Of a stretch of DNA of 64,000 nt, positions 38,873-50,913 are shown piece by piece (within the stretch, counting starts at the first letter, position 1; each line of letters starts with the position of its first letter). Made by a program: the position numbers and the translations under genes. This stretch comes from Plectrocnemia conspersa (lineage: Eukaryota; Arthropoda; Insecta; Trichoptera; Polycentropodidae): NCBI GenBank assembly GCA_009617715.1, contig VTFK01000280.1, forward strand, positions 124,001-188,000, given 5' to 3'. The notes beneath the pieces were generated by a model. It made no database searches. It had not been told where the DNA came from and saw only the letters and a program-made list of their open reading frames with translations.

Positions 38873-41800
38873 CTGTAAAAAAATCTGTGAAACATCTGAC
38901 AACAAAGAGCGACACTTTTTTACACGCATACATATGTACATATAGAGCATGTACATACATATGTTTATATGCCGAACGAGCACCCAACTACTGATTCAAT
39001 TTCCTAGCGCGCAGCATCCATCCGCCCACGTCTCTTCTCAAGGAAGAACGTCACGTGCGAATCATTCTTTGCGTGATAAAAAAGTACATATCTCTATTAT
39101 TATTATTATTTCGAAGGAAATGCGGCAAAAGGAACGGCAGGATTCGTTTTCAACGTTTGAAAATGTGATTTATTAAAATCGCATAACAACAAATTATATT
39201 AGTATAAAACAGACACATATTTAAATATCAATTGACAGAAATGCATATACTTGTTAACTCTATTTAATATATAATATTAAAGATTTATATATTATTAAAA
39301 ATAAGTTTTGATTCGATTCTCTAACAATCAAATCAACATAATGTAACTATAAATTGAGCAGAGAAGATCGATAATAAAATACGACTCAGCATTTCTTAGA
39401 AGGAATAGGATAAGTTGAAAAAGTTTCACTTCCGCCCAAGACAAATACGAATTTAAAATACGGGTCCCCTTGTCGGCGATTATTTAGCATGGCCCTGACC
39501 CTCGTTTGCGAAATGGGTCCAGATTAACCATAATGAGGCGATCATTATAATGTGCAAACAATTTAAACTAGAACACACTATGTAAATCACGTTAATGTGC
39601 GTAATTATACAAACTACGGGTGAACGGGGTTGAAATTGCCCTTTATGTTTTTACCTGTAAGGGGAGCTTTTTTCAATAAAGGGTGAAAATGTATCTGTTT
39701 GCTAAACGATTACGCGATACAGTTCCTTGATAAAACATTTTAATATCATATTTAGTATATATCGCTAAATTAAATTTATTTTTGTATTTTCATTATTGCG
39801 AATATTAATATATATATTATAAATAGTATTAAAAACACATGTGATTTTTTATTATGAATCAAATATTTCGCGATTAGGTATTTCGATAAATAATGTGATT
39901 TTAGAAAGGTGCAAATAAAAATGAAACTTCTGATTATAAAATACGAGTATGTTACAGTCGTTTCTCCATACGTTATATCAAATATGGATACAAGACTTGA
40001 ACTGTACTCGTGAAAAGCATGAATAAGCTAGAAGTCTTTGAAACGTGGTGTTATAAGCAGAGGCTAAGCCTTTCGTGGAATAAGCGTGCAAGAAACGACT
40101 CTGTACTCACTCAGAAAATATTATAAAACAAACTAACACGCCGGAAAATGAAGTAATTTGGAACATAATCCGCGGACTTTTATGATATATCTTTTAGTTA
40201 CTAATGGAAAACATAAATAGCAACTGTGGGTATAAAGAAAAAAAACTGTACTAGTTTAGGAACATCTGTGAAAGACCGATCAAAGCGCAGGATATATAAA
40301 TGAAAGAGTCGTTTGCTTTAATCACATTAAATATTCTGTCTGAGGAATTTTTAAATTAGTTATATTTTTTTTGTAATATGTTAATTATTAGGGTGTTTTA
40401 TTTAACTAGCTGCTTTAAAGATTTTGGGAAAATATTATGCTTCCGAAATTTAAAAAAAATATATACTCTTTTTTAATAAATTTTGTTAAGTAAAACATAC
40501 ATTTTAACTACGATCACAGATTGAGTATTACATAATGAAGCGCAAAGGTACAATTTACAATAATAAGTACGCTTGAATTGTAGAATTAATTTGAGCCAAA
40601 TTAATTTTAATGATAATAATAATGACGACAAAGAATCTATGGTAAAATTTGACATTGAAAAATCTGATTATGTATAGCCTGATATTAAAATTTTCTGGTG
40701 TACAAGCAGAACCTCAGTGACTAATTATGATGTTTAAAAGTGAGAAATAATCAATTTTAAATTTATAAATTGGTTTAAAAAAATACTTTTAGTTAAAAAT
40801 GGCTATTGATTTGAATACCTGATTAAGGGTGTCTACTTGCTCGTATTGTTAAAAATTAAAAAAATTTAAATAATTTTTTAACATTGCCTCTTAATAAAAC
40901 TGGTAAAATTGAGAGACAAAATACATGAAATAAGATTTTTTTTTAAAAAGACGGCCATAGAAAATAACTCATTTTTTTGTAATAAAATGTTACTTTTAAT
41001 GACATTTATCATTTACTAAAAATTTTGATAAACTGCAAAAAATGTCTCAACAACAATTTTGAAAAATTACTTCTCATTCACTATTAGTAAAGGCTGCTAG
41101 TAAATTGAATTTATATACAAAACAGTCAGCGCTTACTGACGATGAATTTATTAAAGTATATTTTGAAAGCGTATCGGAAATAAACGGTCCTAAAAACATA
41201 GATATACTTTAAAATCTTATTACATAGTTTAGTATAAAAACACTAATGTTACAGATATGCTTCAATTTCATTCGTGAAACTGACAACTAATTTAATATTA
41301 ACGAAGAACTGACTTATTTAGTTTAACTAAAAGACAAGATTTTACACAGATTTGTATGAAGCAGAATAAGAAAAATTATCAAGATTTAAATCAACCATCA
41401 TGTTAGATATTGTCTCTGATTAAAATAAACGAAAGAGAAAGGTTAGTGATATATATATAAATATTAACAAAGCGACGTTAAAAATGGACGGTATTAAATA
41501 CATCGATATTAATAAAATAAATGAAATAAAAATTTGTATTATTCTGTATTATCTGGAAACCAGCTACAAAAATATTGTGTACTTCACTGTATTTAAGTGA
41601 TTAAGTCCTTAACTTAAATGGAAAACTTTAACTTGAATTTAAAAATGGATGTTTTGGCATACCTAGTGGATATTAGTGGTTATTTAAATTAACTAAACAT
41701 ACATCTTCAATATGAAAATCGTTAAATGAATTTAATGTTACAAACAGCGACAGATTTAGAGCGATTAAAAACAGAAGCGTAATTCGCTTTGAAATATTGT

Positions 41801-42714
41801 CTGAATAAGGCTCGTAAACAGCAATAAATATACGGTTTTAATTGAAACTGTATTTAAGAATATTTGCTACTCTATTCTTAATTGACATCGACATTAAATT
41901 TAGATAAGTTATATCAAGAATTATAATGTGAAGTATTTTTACTGGACTTAAAAAAATTTAAACTGCGTAATGTATAATACTTTGCGCTTTAAGAATATGT
42001 CTTATGATAAAAAAAACGCATGATGCGCAAAAAACAATAACTACATTAAAAGAAAAACTGATGCTTCTTTTAATAAAAATTGATGCTTCTTTTAATAAAT
42101 ATTAAACAATTTTATGTGTGCTTTATATTGCATTGAAATTTCATAAAATATTTTCTGAATCCAGAACTTTTATTAATACATACAAAATTTCGGGAACTCG
42201 AAGGATTAAATAAAATAAAAATCTTAATTTCTGGAATCAAAAAAAATGTGCCCAAAATCATTAATCCTTGTATACATTACAAAGACGATTTTTTTAATTT
42301 TTTTCATTAATAATAAAACGTCTGCAAAAAATCGACCGTATTTTTAGGCCGCGAAATTTAAGCCTTAATATTGTTGTTATGCGATTTCGCTTTCAATTTT
42401 AATTTATTTTTTAATTCGCAGCAAACGCTGCCAGCGTCAAAATTCGTTTTACGAACGTAATTAAACAAACAACGCCTTTATAGAAAACAATTTGAAACGC
42501 GTTAATTAACGCGATTGCTTCGCTGCAAATTGTTTGCAATTTTTTCAAATGCGGTGACGAAACCGACCGACCGTTAAACCGAATTTCGCGATTATCGACG
42601 CTCTGGCAAACTTTGGGTATTTGCGCTCGTTCGGCACGGACCTGATTTAAAAACTCGATAGGAAAAAATATGGTAATAATCCGGCGGTAAAAACCGCAGT
42701 TTCCCAAAACTCAC
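38873..42714 (-). other. Intron between exon 7 and proximal exon 8 (3842 bp)
   Basis: The main content is a decayed hAT-type transposase at about 41.08-41.83 kb on the plus strand. A GC-richer patch lies at 39.4-39.7 kb, and CpG-containing sequence at 42.4-42.7 kb runs directly into the exon 7 donor. The remaining sequence is AT-rich with nothing I can name. Confidence 0.85.
41080..41830 (+). pseudogene. Decayed hAT-type transposase (ZBED5/GTF2IRD2-like)
   Basis: Plus-strand translations give, in the order expected for this transposase class, KQSALTDDEFIKVYFESV (about 41118-41173), then FIRETD and FNINEELTYLV (about 41265-41325), then MDVLAYLVDISGYLN with LNIHLQYENR (about 41646-41726). These match the F(T/S)xGEFIK, FIRGxDxxFNIxEEL and LAYLxDIxxHLNxLNxxLQ blocks of hAT-derived proteins as I remember them. 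In-frame stops interrupt every block and the middle part is shortened, so it cannot be functional. I did not find terminal inverted repeats or an 8-bp target duplication. The family call is from pattern memory, not a search. Confidence 0.72.
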
Positions 42715-42909
42715 CGAGAGTCAACTTTTCACCAGAATCCGGCGGCAGCGTGAAACCAAGGAGGGCCATCGAAGATATCAGAACACACGGGACGATTAGG
42801 TTGAAGAAGTAGTATAGAGTTCTTCTTCTAATTTGGATGGTGAATGTTACATCTACGTAAGGCTCCGGACAGCAAGCGTACGTTATCGTATTCTTCTTGC
42901 CTGGCATAC
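42715..42909 (-). CDS. nAChRalpha6: nAChR alpha6 exon 7: loop C, M1, start of M2
   Basis: This 195-bp exon is symmetric (phase 1 on both sides): GT, 64 codons, then G. It begins [20 protein letters not shown]. Tyr10, Cys12-Cys13 and Tyr17 are the loop C aromatic residues and the vicinal cysteine pair that mark an alpha subunit able to bind acetylcholine. The pre-M1 RRR motif sits at residues 27-29, followed by M1 (about residues 32-54) with the FFNLIVPC motif. The exon ends [10 protein letters not shown], which holds the inner part of M2 including the selectivity-filter Glu at -1'. The acceptor is gttgcag|GT and the donor CTCG|GTGAG. Skipping it would keep the frame but remove loop C and M1. 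Confidence 0.97.
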
Positions 42910-45149
42910 CTGCAACGTGAAAAATAATTATAATAAACATATAAAAGACACATAACAAAAAATATGTAGCAAAGCTATCATTTTTATTGGCTATCTAAAC
43001 TTTTTTCTTAGAACCTAAACAATTATGACATAATTTAAATAATATATAAGACTACACTAAAATATAACCTTTTGAGATCAATAATAATACTGCGATATCT
43101 CAAATTAACAATTATCCTATTATTAACATACATACCTTAACATCTAAAATCAATAAATGCGTAGGTATTTTACTTGAATACTGTTACTCATACTCCTACT
43201 CTAATAATTGAAAGAAGATTGTTTATTTCACGTCAAGCTTTTCTAATGACCATAAACAAATCACTGAGACAGGCCTTAGAAAGAAATGCCTTAATATAAA
43301 TTTCTCTCTTAAGATTTAGATTGATTAACTCATTAAATGTTGTATACTATTCAATTTAAATTTTGCATCACAATAATTTAACATGGAAAAATGCTTTACG
43401 TTTCCGCGTCGTGTATTATTATCGCGTTGCGGATAACACAAGATTGAATATTATTTATTCAGCGCGATGCTGCGATAGTAATCTCGACGATTTTCCCTCT
43501 TTTCGGAGGTTTACCATAAAATTGACAGTGTTCTGGCGTGTGAGTGAAATTGCCCAGAGTTACAGGGCAACCATATTGAATTTCAACGTTTCAACGTTAG
43601 ACTAGAGATTTTATCATATTATCGAATATCATAAAAATCGTTTTTCATAAAAATGGATTTACGGGTTTTATTTCTTTTAAGTTCCGTTCAAATATTCATG
43701 GTACAGACAGTTGATGCTTATATAAGGATGCTGGATAAGTTTAATTTGTATTTATTTAGTTGGCGAAGGCCTTAATTAAAAGTTGTCTAGCTCAATTATT
43801 GTCAATTTTAAAGGAAAAACGATAAACTGTGAAGTTTACATCATTAAAATAACGTAAAAGTAAAATCTTCGTATAATTAAGGTTACGTCTTTAATTAAAT
43901 CGCTTCCATAGAATTAATTTCAAATCAAAATAAATCCATTATCCATTTTCGAATCTTTCATAAAAAAATATATTGTGAATGTATTGCAACTTCAGATATA
44001 ATCTTATTTACCAATTTTTCAGAACGGTTGAATCAAGCAACGAAAAGTGTTTTGATTATTTTGCTTGGAGCACAGATATCTCACTTAATAAGAAGCTTCT
44101 AAGAATGGCTTTTCAACTACTGCAATGTGTAATTATGTAATAATACTAGATAGAGTCGAATCTTTTCTTAGAGTTAGGACTATGTCCTGCAGCTTCACTA
44201 CCATACAGACTTAAGGTTCATGATTAAAAATATCTTGCAACAATGTGACCGTTGTATGTCATCTTTAATGTTCCAGAAATGAGTCCAAGGGCAGAATAAT
44301 CGTCTTTCCATTAGCGTTTTTTGACATAGCGAAAAATACTACAATCAATAAAATAATAATTGGAACTCCCTCTTGTAGAGATATCTGAGATTTTTTTTTC
44401 AACTCCCTTTAACAACAAGTAGAGATTCCAGGCAATGAAGTCATATTCGAGAACGCTACAAACTAGCGTATCGTACAGAACGCGAATCGCAAATAAATTG
44501 TTAATGTGACAATTGGGCTAACGTCTATCATCCTACATGTGTTATTTCATAAAACAAATTAAATTTAGTTGTGCACATTTACGATGACTCAACGAATTTA
44601 ATATGCGTGTTTGCAATTTCTAGATAATATACTACATTTAGTAAATTTACTATGAAGTTCAACCCTCAAGCTAATTACCTTTTTAAGTTTGCTATAATTA
44701 ATTAATGGTGTTAAACTGGTTTGGGCATCTCAAATAACTTAAGCGCTAATTAGTTTTTATAGTTCGATAGTTAAACTAATGGAACATGTACAATATAATC
44801 CTTGTAAAATACAGTTTAAACTAATTTATACATATTGATATAACTAATATATATATACTACATGTTCGATATTAAAAAATAATCGGATACATCTTTTTAA
44901 GCAAATATGGCAAAATAGTGTACTGCAGTAAAATTTACGGCAGCGAAGATGAGTTTCAAAGTTAGAGATCATTGTTAATTTGCGATTTAAGACAAAATTC
45001 AAACCATTATTTTTTATATAAATATCTAAGGTAATACTCTCTCGTATTCTATAATAAAGTATCTCACTCAATTCGACTGAAAAGTTTTTTTTAGATAACT
45101 GAAATGCTTAATCACTGAAGAAAAATATTGATAAAACGCAAACGTGTGG

Positions 45150-45620
45150 GAGAGCTTCGAGAATATTTTGCCGCTAGCGATTTTCCTCTGCCTGGGAAAT
45201 TCTCCTCAACCCTCATATGGGGTACGGAGAACGCCCATAGCTAGTAATCTGCTTCACTCGTATGTCTTTAATTACGTGCAAAGCTCAATTCAGCCGCCGC
45301 AAGACGCTGCTCCGTGAACTTTGACATACAAAATGGATTAGGGATCGTCAACTGCATTATCCATCACGAATATATGGCATACGCCAAATTTTCACACCGG
45401 GGAATAAACGCGATGTTTGAAATATCACAGGCGAAACTTTGAACCGCCGCTAAATTAATCGTCGAGATTAAACGTGTCCCCCTCGCGATATAAATATACT
45501 TCTCGAGAGGGCTTCCGTTAACCTTATCACTCTAATTTCTGACTCTAATTTATGTTTTTGGGTCTGGAAAACATTCGTTTACCGGCATACGCGCGTACAG
45601 ACGCATTTAATCCAAGGGTG
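45150..45620. other. GC-rich intronic island
   Basis: GC-richer sequence in the intron between exons 6 and 7, with CpG words such as agccgccgcaagacgctgct and ccctcgcgatata. No exon, repeat or coding motif was recognised in it. Confidence 0.35.
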
Positions 45621-46477
45621 GTGTTATAGCCTCATAGCCAGCTAAAATTAGACAATAAATTAAGGTAGTTACATTATCTTGTATGTCAGTGTGACTCAAA
45701 ATAATATCACTGTAGTAAATGCAATGTTAGGCCCATTACATGAATTGCAATTTATATTTAATTGAATGAACGGTTTTTAATATACAATATTATATTGTAA
45801 GCTGCTTACGTTAAAATATATATGCATAAGCTTTATGCAACCATATTTCACAGTTATATTTTAAAATTAATTAGTTTACATAAATAGATTTAAACTACTT
45901 TGAGCCATTGAAATTGTGAAACAGGGAGTTGCTCTTTAAAAATCTACCTCAAAGCCCGAGCTCACTGTAAAAAAATGTTGTGTGTATGGTGAAATTTTAT
46001 AAGGATTGCGCATTACAAAACTCTTAAACCTGGCCAAAATATAACAATACATTATCGTGATTATTGTGATTAATTGTATCGTTTGCACAAAGAAGATAAA
46101 ATAAAAAAGCATGCATTTGCCCATCATCATGTAACGAAATTGACTCTTGATAAAAATCAAGAAACATTGCTGGAAGATTTTATCCCATCCACCTCTACCA
46201 TTTATTTCAATCGATACAGCAGAAAATCAAAATAAAGACGATGTTAAAAGGATTGGATTATTTTGATTCAAAGCCTTTAACATTTTTTGCTAATGGAATT
46301 AAAAATTGACGGAGACGTGAAAAAAAAAGTAAAAACTTAATTATATTTTAGAGACGTGGAAAAAGGTTAAAAGAAAAATATATTTGAAATCATTAAGAGT
46401 TATTTTTATTTTATTAAAAAAAACGACACTCGTTTCGAAATTACCTTATGTATTTCTACTAACGAAAATAAAATAAT

Positions 46478-46990
46478 TTGACAGTTGCAAAACGTCTATT
46501 TGGTGTTCAAACCCAAACTTAACCTTAACGAATTTTCCTCTTGAAAGTACAAAAAATATAGTAAATTGTAGCTTAACTTTCATTAAGACATGTTGGATTT
46601 TCTGAATTCGTTTCATTCAGAATAGAAAATGGACGATTCGCAATTGTTACACTAAATGTGAATTTTTCAGTGAAGTTGAATTTTCACTAGTACAAATATA
46701 ATTTTAAAAATTAGACAGTTAAAATGTGCAAAACAAATGACTTTTAATTTCACTGATCAAACGGACATTTTGAAGACAAAACGATGTTCACAACTCTCAT
46801 TTGAAGACCACCACTTGCATCGCTTTTATTACTCGTTTCGAGAAGCATACGATTAATTAAATTTTGAGCACCTGTCAAATTAATTGTATTTTCACAATTA
46901 GAAATACATACTATAACGATACTGATAAAAATGTATTTTGATATGCTTTCACTAAAACGCCACGCCAGTGAAAATATAATTTTACTGGCA
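46478..46990. repeat. Interspersed AT-rich repeat, copy 2
   Basis: This stretch has the same order of blocks as copy 1 in the same orientation: gacagttgcaaaacgtctat, caaacccaaacttaacctta, cattaagacatgttggattt, ttttcagtgaagttgaattt and actagtacaaatataatttt. A further cagtgaaaatataattttac block at about 46968 resembles the one at the start of copy 1, suggesting inverted or repeated ends. The minus-strand frame at 46750-46998 lies inside it and matches nothing. Confidence 0.65.
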
Positions 46991-49900
46991 AGACACATTG
47001 ACTATAACATATATAATAAATTTTATTGTTTTATTGCAATTTTACTTTTAACGAGTACCAAACGAAACATTACTCATATGGTTTAAGGAAAGGTATTGTT
47101 TTTAAAGAAAGTTATTTCATTGTAATAGAACACAAATTAAAAAAAATGTAATTGGTTAAAATAAGATAATTTAAAATATTCATACACTATTTTTGAATAA
47201 TTTTATCTGTTTTCACAAGAAAAATCTCTAACTAAATAATAATGTGGAAATTGGTTATGTTTAATTAAAAAATCAAATACATATTAATAATTTCAATTAC
47301 AAAAACGTTATGAAAGCTGCTGATTTGTAACATAATATAATAATGAAAAATGATAGATATGAACATAATTTCGCTTTAAAATGAATAAAAGCAATAAAAA
47401 TGAATAAAGGCAATTTAAAACAATGTATTTATTAATTATATATAAAAAACTCTACGCATTTTATTTTTTAAACAAATAATTAATATAAAATATATCACCA
47501 TTCATTGATATATTATGTTTACCAATCAGCAGCTTTTATAATGTTTTCATAATATGCTTTTGATTGTATTCCTAATTGCCTCATTATTATTTATCCCGGA
47601 GATTTTTCTTATAAAACGTATTTCTCGCAAGCAATATTCGTATAAGTAATCGCCTTGTAAGTGAGCATCTTTCGTGTGATAAGTTGCATTGTGAGCAATG
47701 TTCCTATGATAATTATTCGTGTGACTAGTTGCCATGTGAGCAATATTCCGTTCACCTGCTTATTCATACCCCTAAAAATCAACGATTCTTTTACAAAATA
47801 TTTTTTTTTAAATCAAATATTTGTATGCTAACTATATTAAATGTGTTTTTTATTTAACTAGCAAATATGATGCTGGTGACGGTTTTTATGGTAAATATAT
47901 TACAGGGTTAAAATAATTAAATACACATTTTAATCTGAAACTGGCGAAAAGAGGCTTAAGGAGCTATTGCTCGGCTTTATTAAAATCCTCTTTAATCACA
48001 AACAAAGATTACCTGGATAATGTGGCTAAATTAGCTAAAGATAAATTTAAATCGGATTAGCTAAGAGTTTTGTTTTAATATCTGCAATTCACACTTTTTC
48101 GCTAAAAATATAGATAATAAAAGTTGCACTGAGAGAGTCTAATATGTATATATTTACTGTAAATTCAAGATTATATTATTTGCAAGATATGTTTATAAGC
48201 AAATATTTTGCAATTTAAAAATAAACCTCATAATTTTCAGCCTTATACAGAATATTCGTCATATTCGGGCGAATAAAGTCAAGTTTAGAGTTTTATCGAC
48301 GAAAAGTTTCCAAATTTAGTGCTTTTGGTAGTAGAATGACAGCTCGCGGCAAAGTTTTGCCAAGATTTGTCTGAATTCACAGCCGCGGCGTTTGCATTTT
48401 TATTCAGTGCAATAAGTCGCTTCGGCGGTGTAACTTCTTTATCATACTGTAGTAGGCGTAAAATGTATTCAGGTTCTCTTACTCGAGAAGAGGATGTGAA
48501 AAAATACACAGCACAGGGAAAAAATCCAGTAGCCTGGGGCTATAAAGGGTAGATCCTTCTTCCTTGTCAAATGGTCGAGTCGACGCTTTGAGCGCTTAAC
48601 ATTATTCTTACATTGACTAGGCACAAAGAATACCTCTTTTGTATGATGAAAAGAGTTATTTTAACAACGTCAAGAGTCGCAGTTTATTATTTTGTTTGAA
48701 GTTCAGAATAAATATGAAATATGAGTCATACAAGTGTCAATTATCCAATTACGCGTCTAGCACCATTTTTTGTTTACCCAGTTACAACACACATTTAGTC
48801 TGATAACAAATAATACAAAAATTAAACTCAAACGACAAAGATCCATTGTCTGTGAGACTTCTCAAGTCCCTCATTCTCACAAGTAGTGGAAAATGGAATA
48901 GAAGTGTTATTTTAAACAATACAAAGGCCATTGTAAATATAACAATAGTAATAAAATTTTTGTTAAATATAGAAAGTCGTGATTAAAAAATTGCATGAAT
49001 ATATTATATTATAATTTTAATAACCACTGTTAAAAAAATATTCATTAACTGATATTTTTAATTTATTTTTGAACAAGTAAGAGTTTTTGAGAAAATAAAA
49101 TTTTAAGTTATTTTAAATTTTATTGCCTGGGGTGTAATACTACAAATCTGACAATGAGTGTCATACTTGTAGATCCAATATTATGTTGTGCTAAAAATAC
49201 CGGTTAAGAAATAAAGAAGCTTAAATTGTATAGGTACAATAGACTAATATTTTTTTTTTAACATTTTAACGTTAAAAATCAAAATTTGACACTTTCATTG
49301 CAGAAAATGCTCAGCGCATCTCATTAATGTATTTAAATCTTAAAAAACACTTTTCTTTTATTTAAGAACTGACTATCCCTTTGTGGAGGATGAAAATAAA
49401 ATATAAATTTTATTGCCAACACAATTTACTGCATCAAGGCAACAATCAACAGCATAAACGGCCTACCAACTTTATAGATTGACTAGCACATGGAATGATT
49501 CTTATAATTTTTTTAGTCATGTTAACATCATTGTCGTGAAACTGCTCTCGACAATTTCTAAGGTCAATATTAAGCTCAGTAGTAAGAAAGTAAGTAAATG
49601 ATTTTTATGGGCTAGGTATCTGATAATTAATTAATAACTGATCAGTGTAAAATCTACAAAAAACTTAAAAAACCAGCCTTTTTGACATCAACCACAATTA
49701 CGTCTTTTACTTTCTTTGCCATGAGAATTTTATCTACAAATATAGTTTTTAACAAATGTAAAGGTCCGAAATTCTTAGCTTGAAATTACGATACTAATTT
49801 CTATAAGCATGTCAAAATGGATTGAACTTTGCTACTAGTACTAAAAGACCAAGATGATTGCTGTCATTTATAAATCCAAATTGTAATGATACATATACTT

Positions 49901-50837
49901 TGATTTTAACCCATAGGCCATAGGCCTAGCTTGCTTATTGATAAATCCGGCCTTGCTTATGGTTGAGATTGATTTTTAATAAGAAACTGATAAATAGCTT
50001 TATATTAATATTTATATTTTGTATATATAATTTAATAATTTTTAAGACGATAATAAGGTAATTTCTGAGAATAAATGTTTTGATTAAATTAACTACAGCA
50101 GACTTAGTGATTACTAAAAAAATATGCTTTTTAGTATAGAAGACTGTGAAAAATAAGAAATTATATAATAAGTATGTACTTAAAAAAAATAATACTAAAA
50201 CGAAAATAGAAAAATCACTAGTCGAAAGACAATAATATTTATTTATGGGTAATTTAAAAGCACAATGTTATCGCATTCATAAAAAAATGTTTATAGACTT
50301 TATAGACTAGAGAGGAAAAGCTATTTATTGATTTTCAAAAAAAGGCAAACTTAGTCATATAAATACATATTAATGAATAAAAGATGAAATATAATATTTA
50401 GATATGCTCAAAATATTTATTTTTGTTCATAAGCATTCCGTGGGCGTAATGATTAATGACCAAAATCAAAATTAGAATAAACGTTTCTGATCAAGGGTTC
50501 TAATCCTTTAGACGTACAATACCCTCAAAATCCCCCGTGACCTATTTAACCTTCATATTGTGTTGAGTAACCCCTACAATTTAGTATACTACACGGATGA
50601 AAGCAAGTTATTCAGAGCAAAAAACACTTATTTGACATTTTAATTGGGACACTTAAAATATACAAATTGCCCCTAACCCATTTACACATATCAATAATAG
50701 AAATTATATATATTTAACTATAAAAATAATATTTTACATATAAAAGTGTATGCTTTTACTCTGATTTATCTTTTCAAAATGAATAAAATATGTACAATAC
50801 GCATAAATAATATTAATACTCATTAAAATTAACTCAC

Positions 50838-50913
50838 CTATGAGGAACCACTCTCCGTTGGTAATAAAATCTGATAAGTCGCCCCCGTCTTCAGAGTTTA
50901 GCACCAAATCCAG
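50838..50913 (-). CDS. nAChRalpha6: nAChR alpha6 exon 6: loop F
   Basis: This short 76-bp exon holds 25 codons plus one base and starts in phase 0 after the Gln that ends exon 5. It reads LDLVLNSEDGGDLSDFITNG and then EWFLI, with the first G of a split Gly codon at the end. This is the acidic loop F stretch and the NGEW motif before beta-strand 9 of the ligand-binding domain. The acceptor is ttaccag|CTG and the donor is ATAG|GTGAGTT, a near-consensus splice site. The joined Gly codon uses GT from exon 7, giving the family sequence around the exon 6/7 join. The ATG upstream in the same frame lies in the intron and is not a start. Confidence 0.95.

Larger units (their letters stand above)
42910..50837 (-). 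other. Intron between exons 6 and 7 (7928 bp)
   Basis: It contains a GC-rich island at about 45.15-45.62 kb, an interspersed repeat copy at about 46.48-46.99 kb, and a moderately GC-rich patch at 48.3-48.6 kb covered by overlapping short frames on both strands. The rest is AT-rich. None of the short open frames shows a recognisable domain. Confidence 0.85.

Noticed and set aside
42411..42707. 98-codon minus-strand frame next to exon 7.
   Set aside because: It is in another frame from exon 7 and lies in the intron past the exon 7 donor; no domain.
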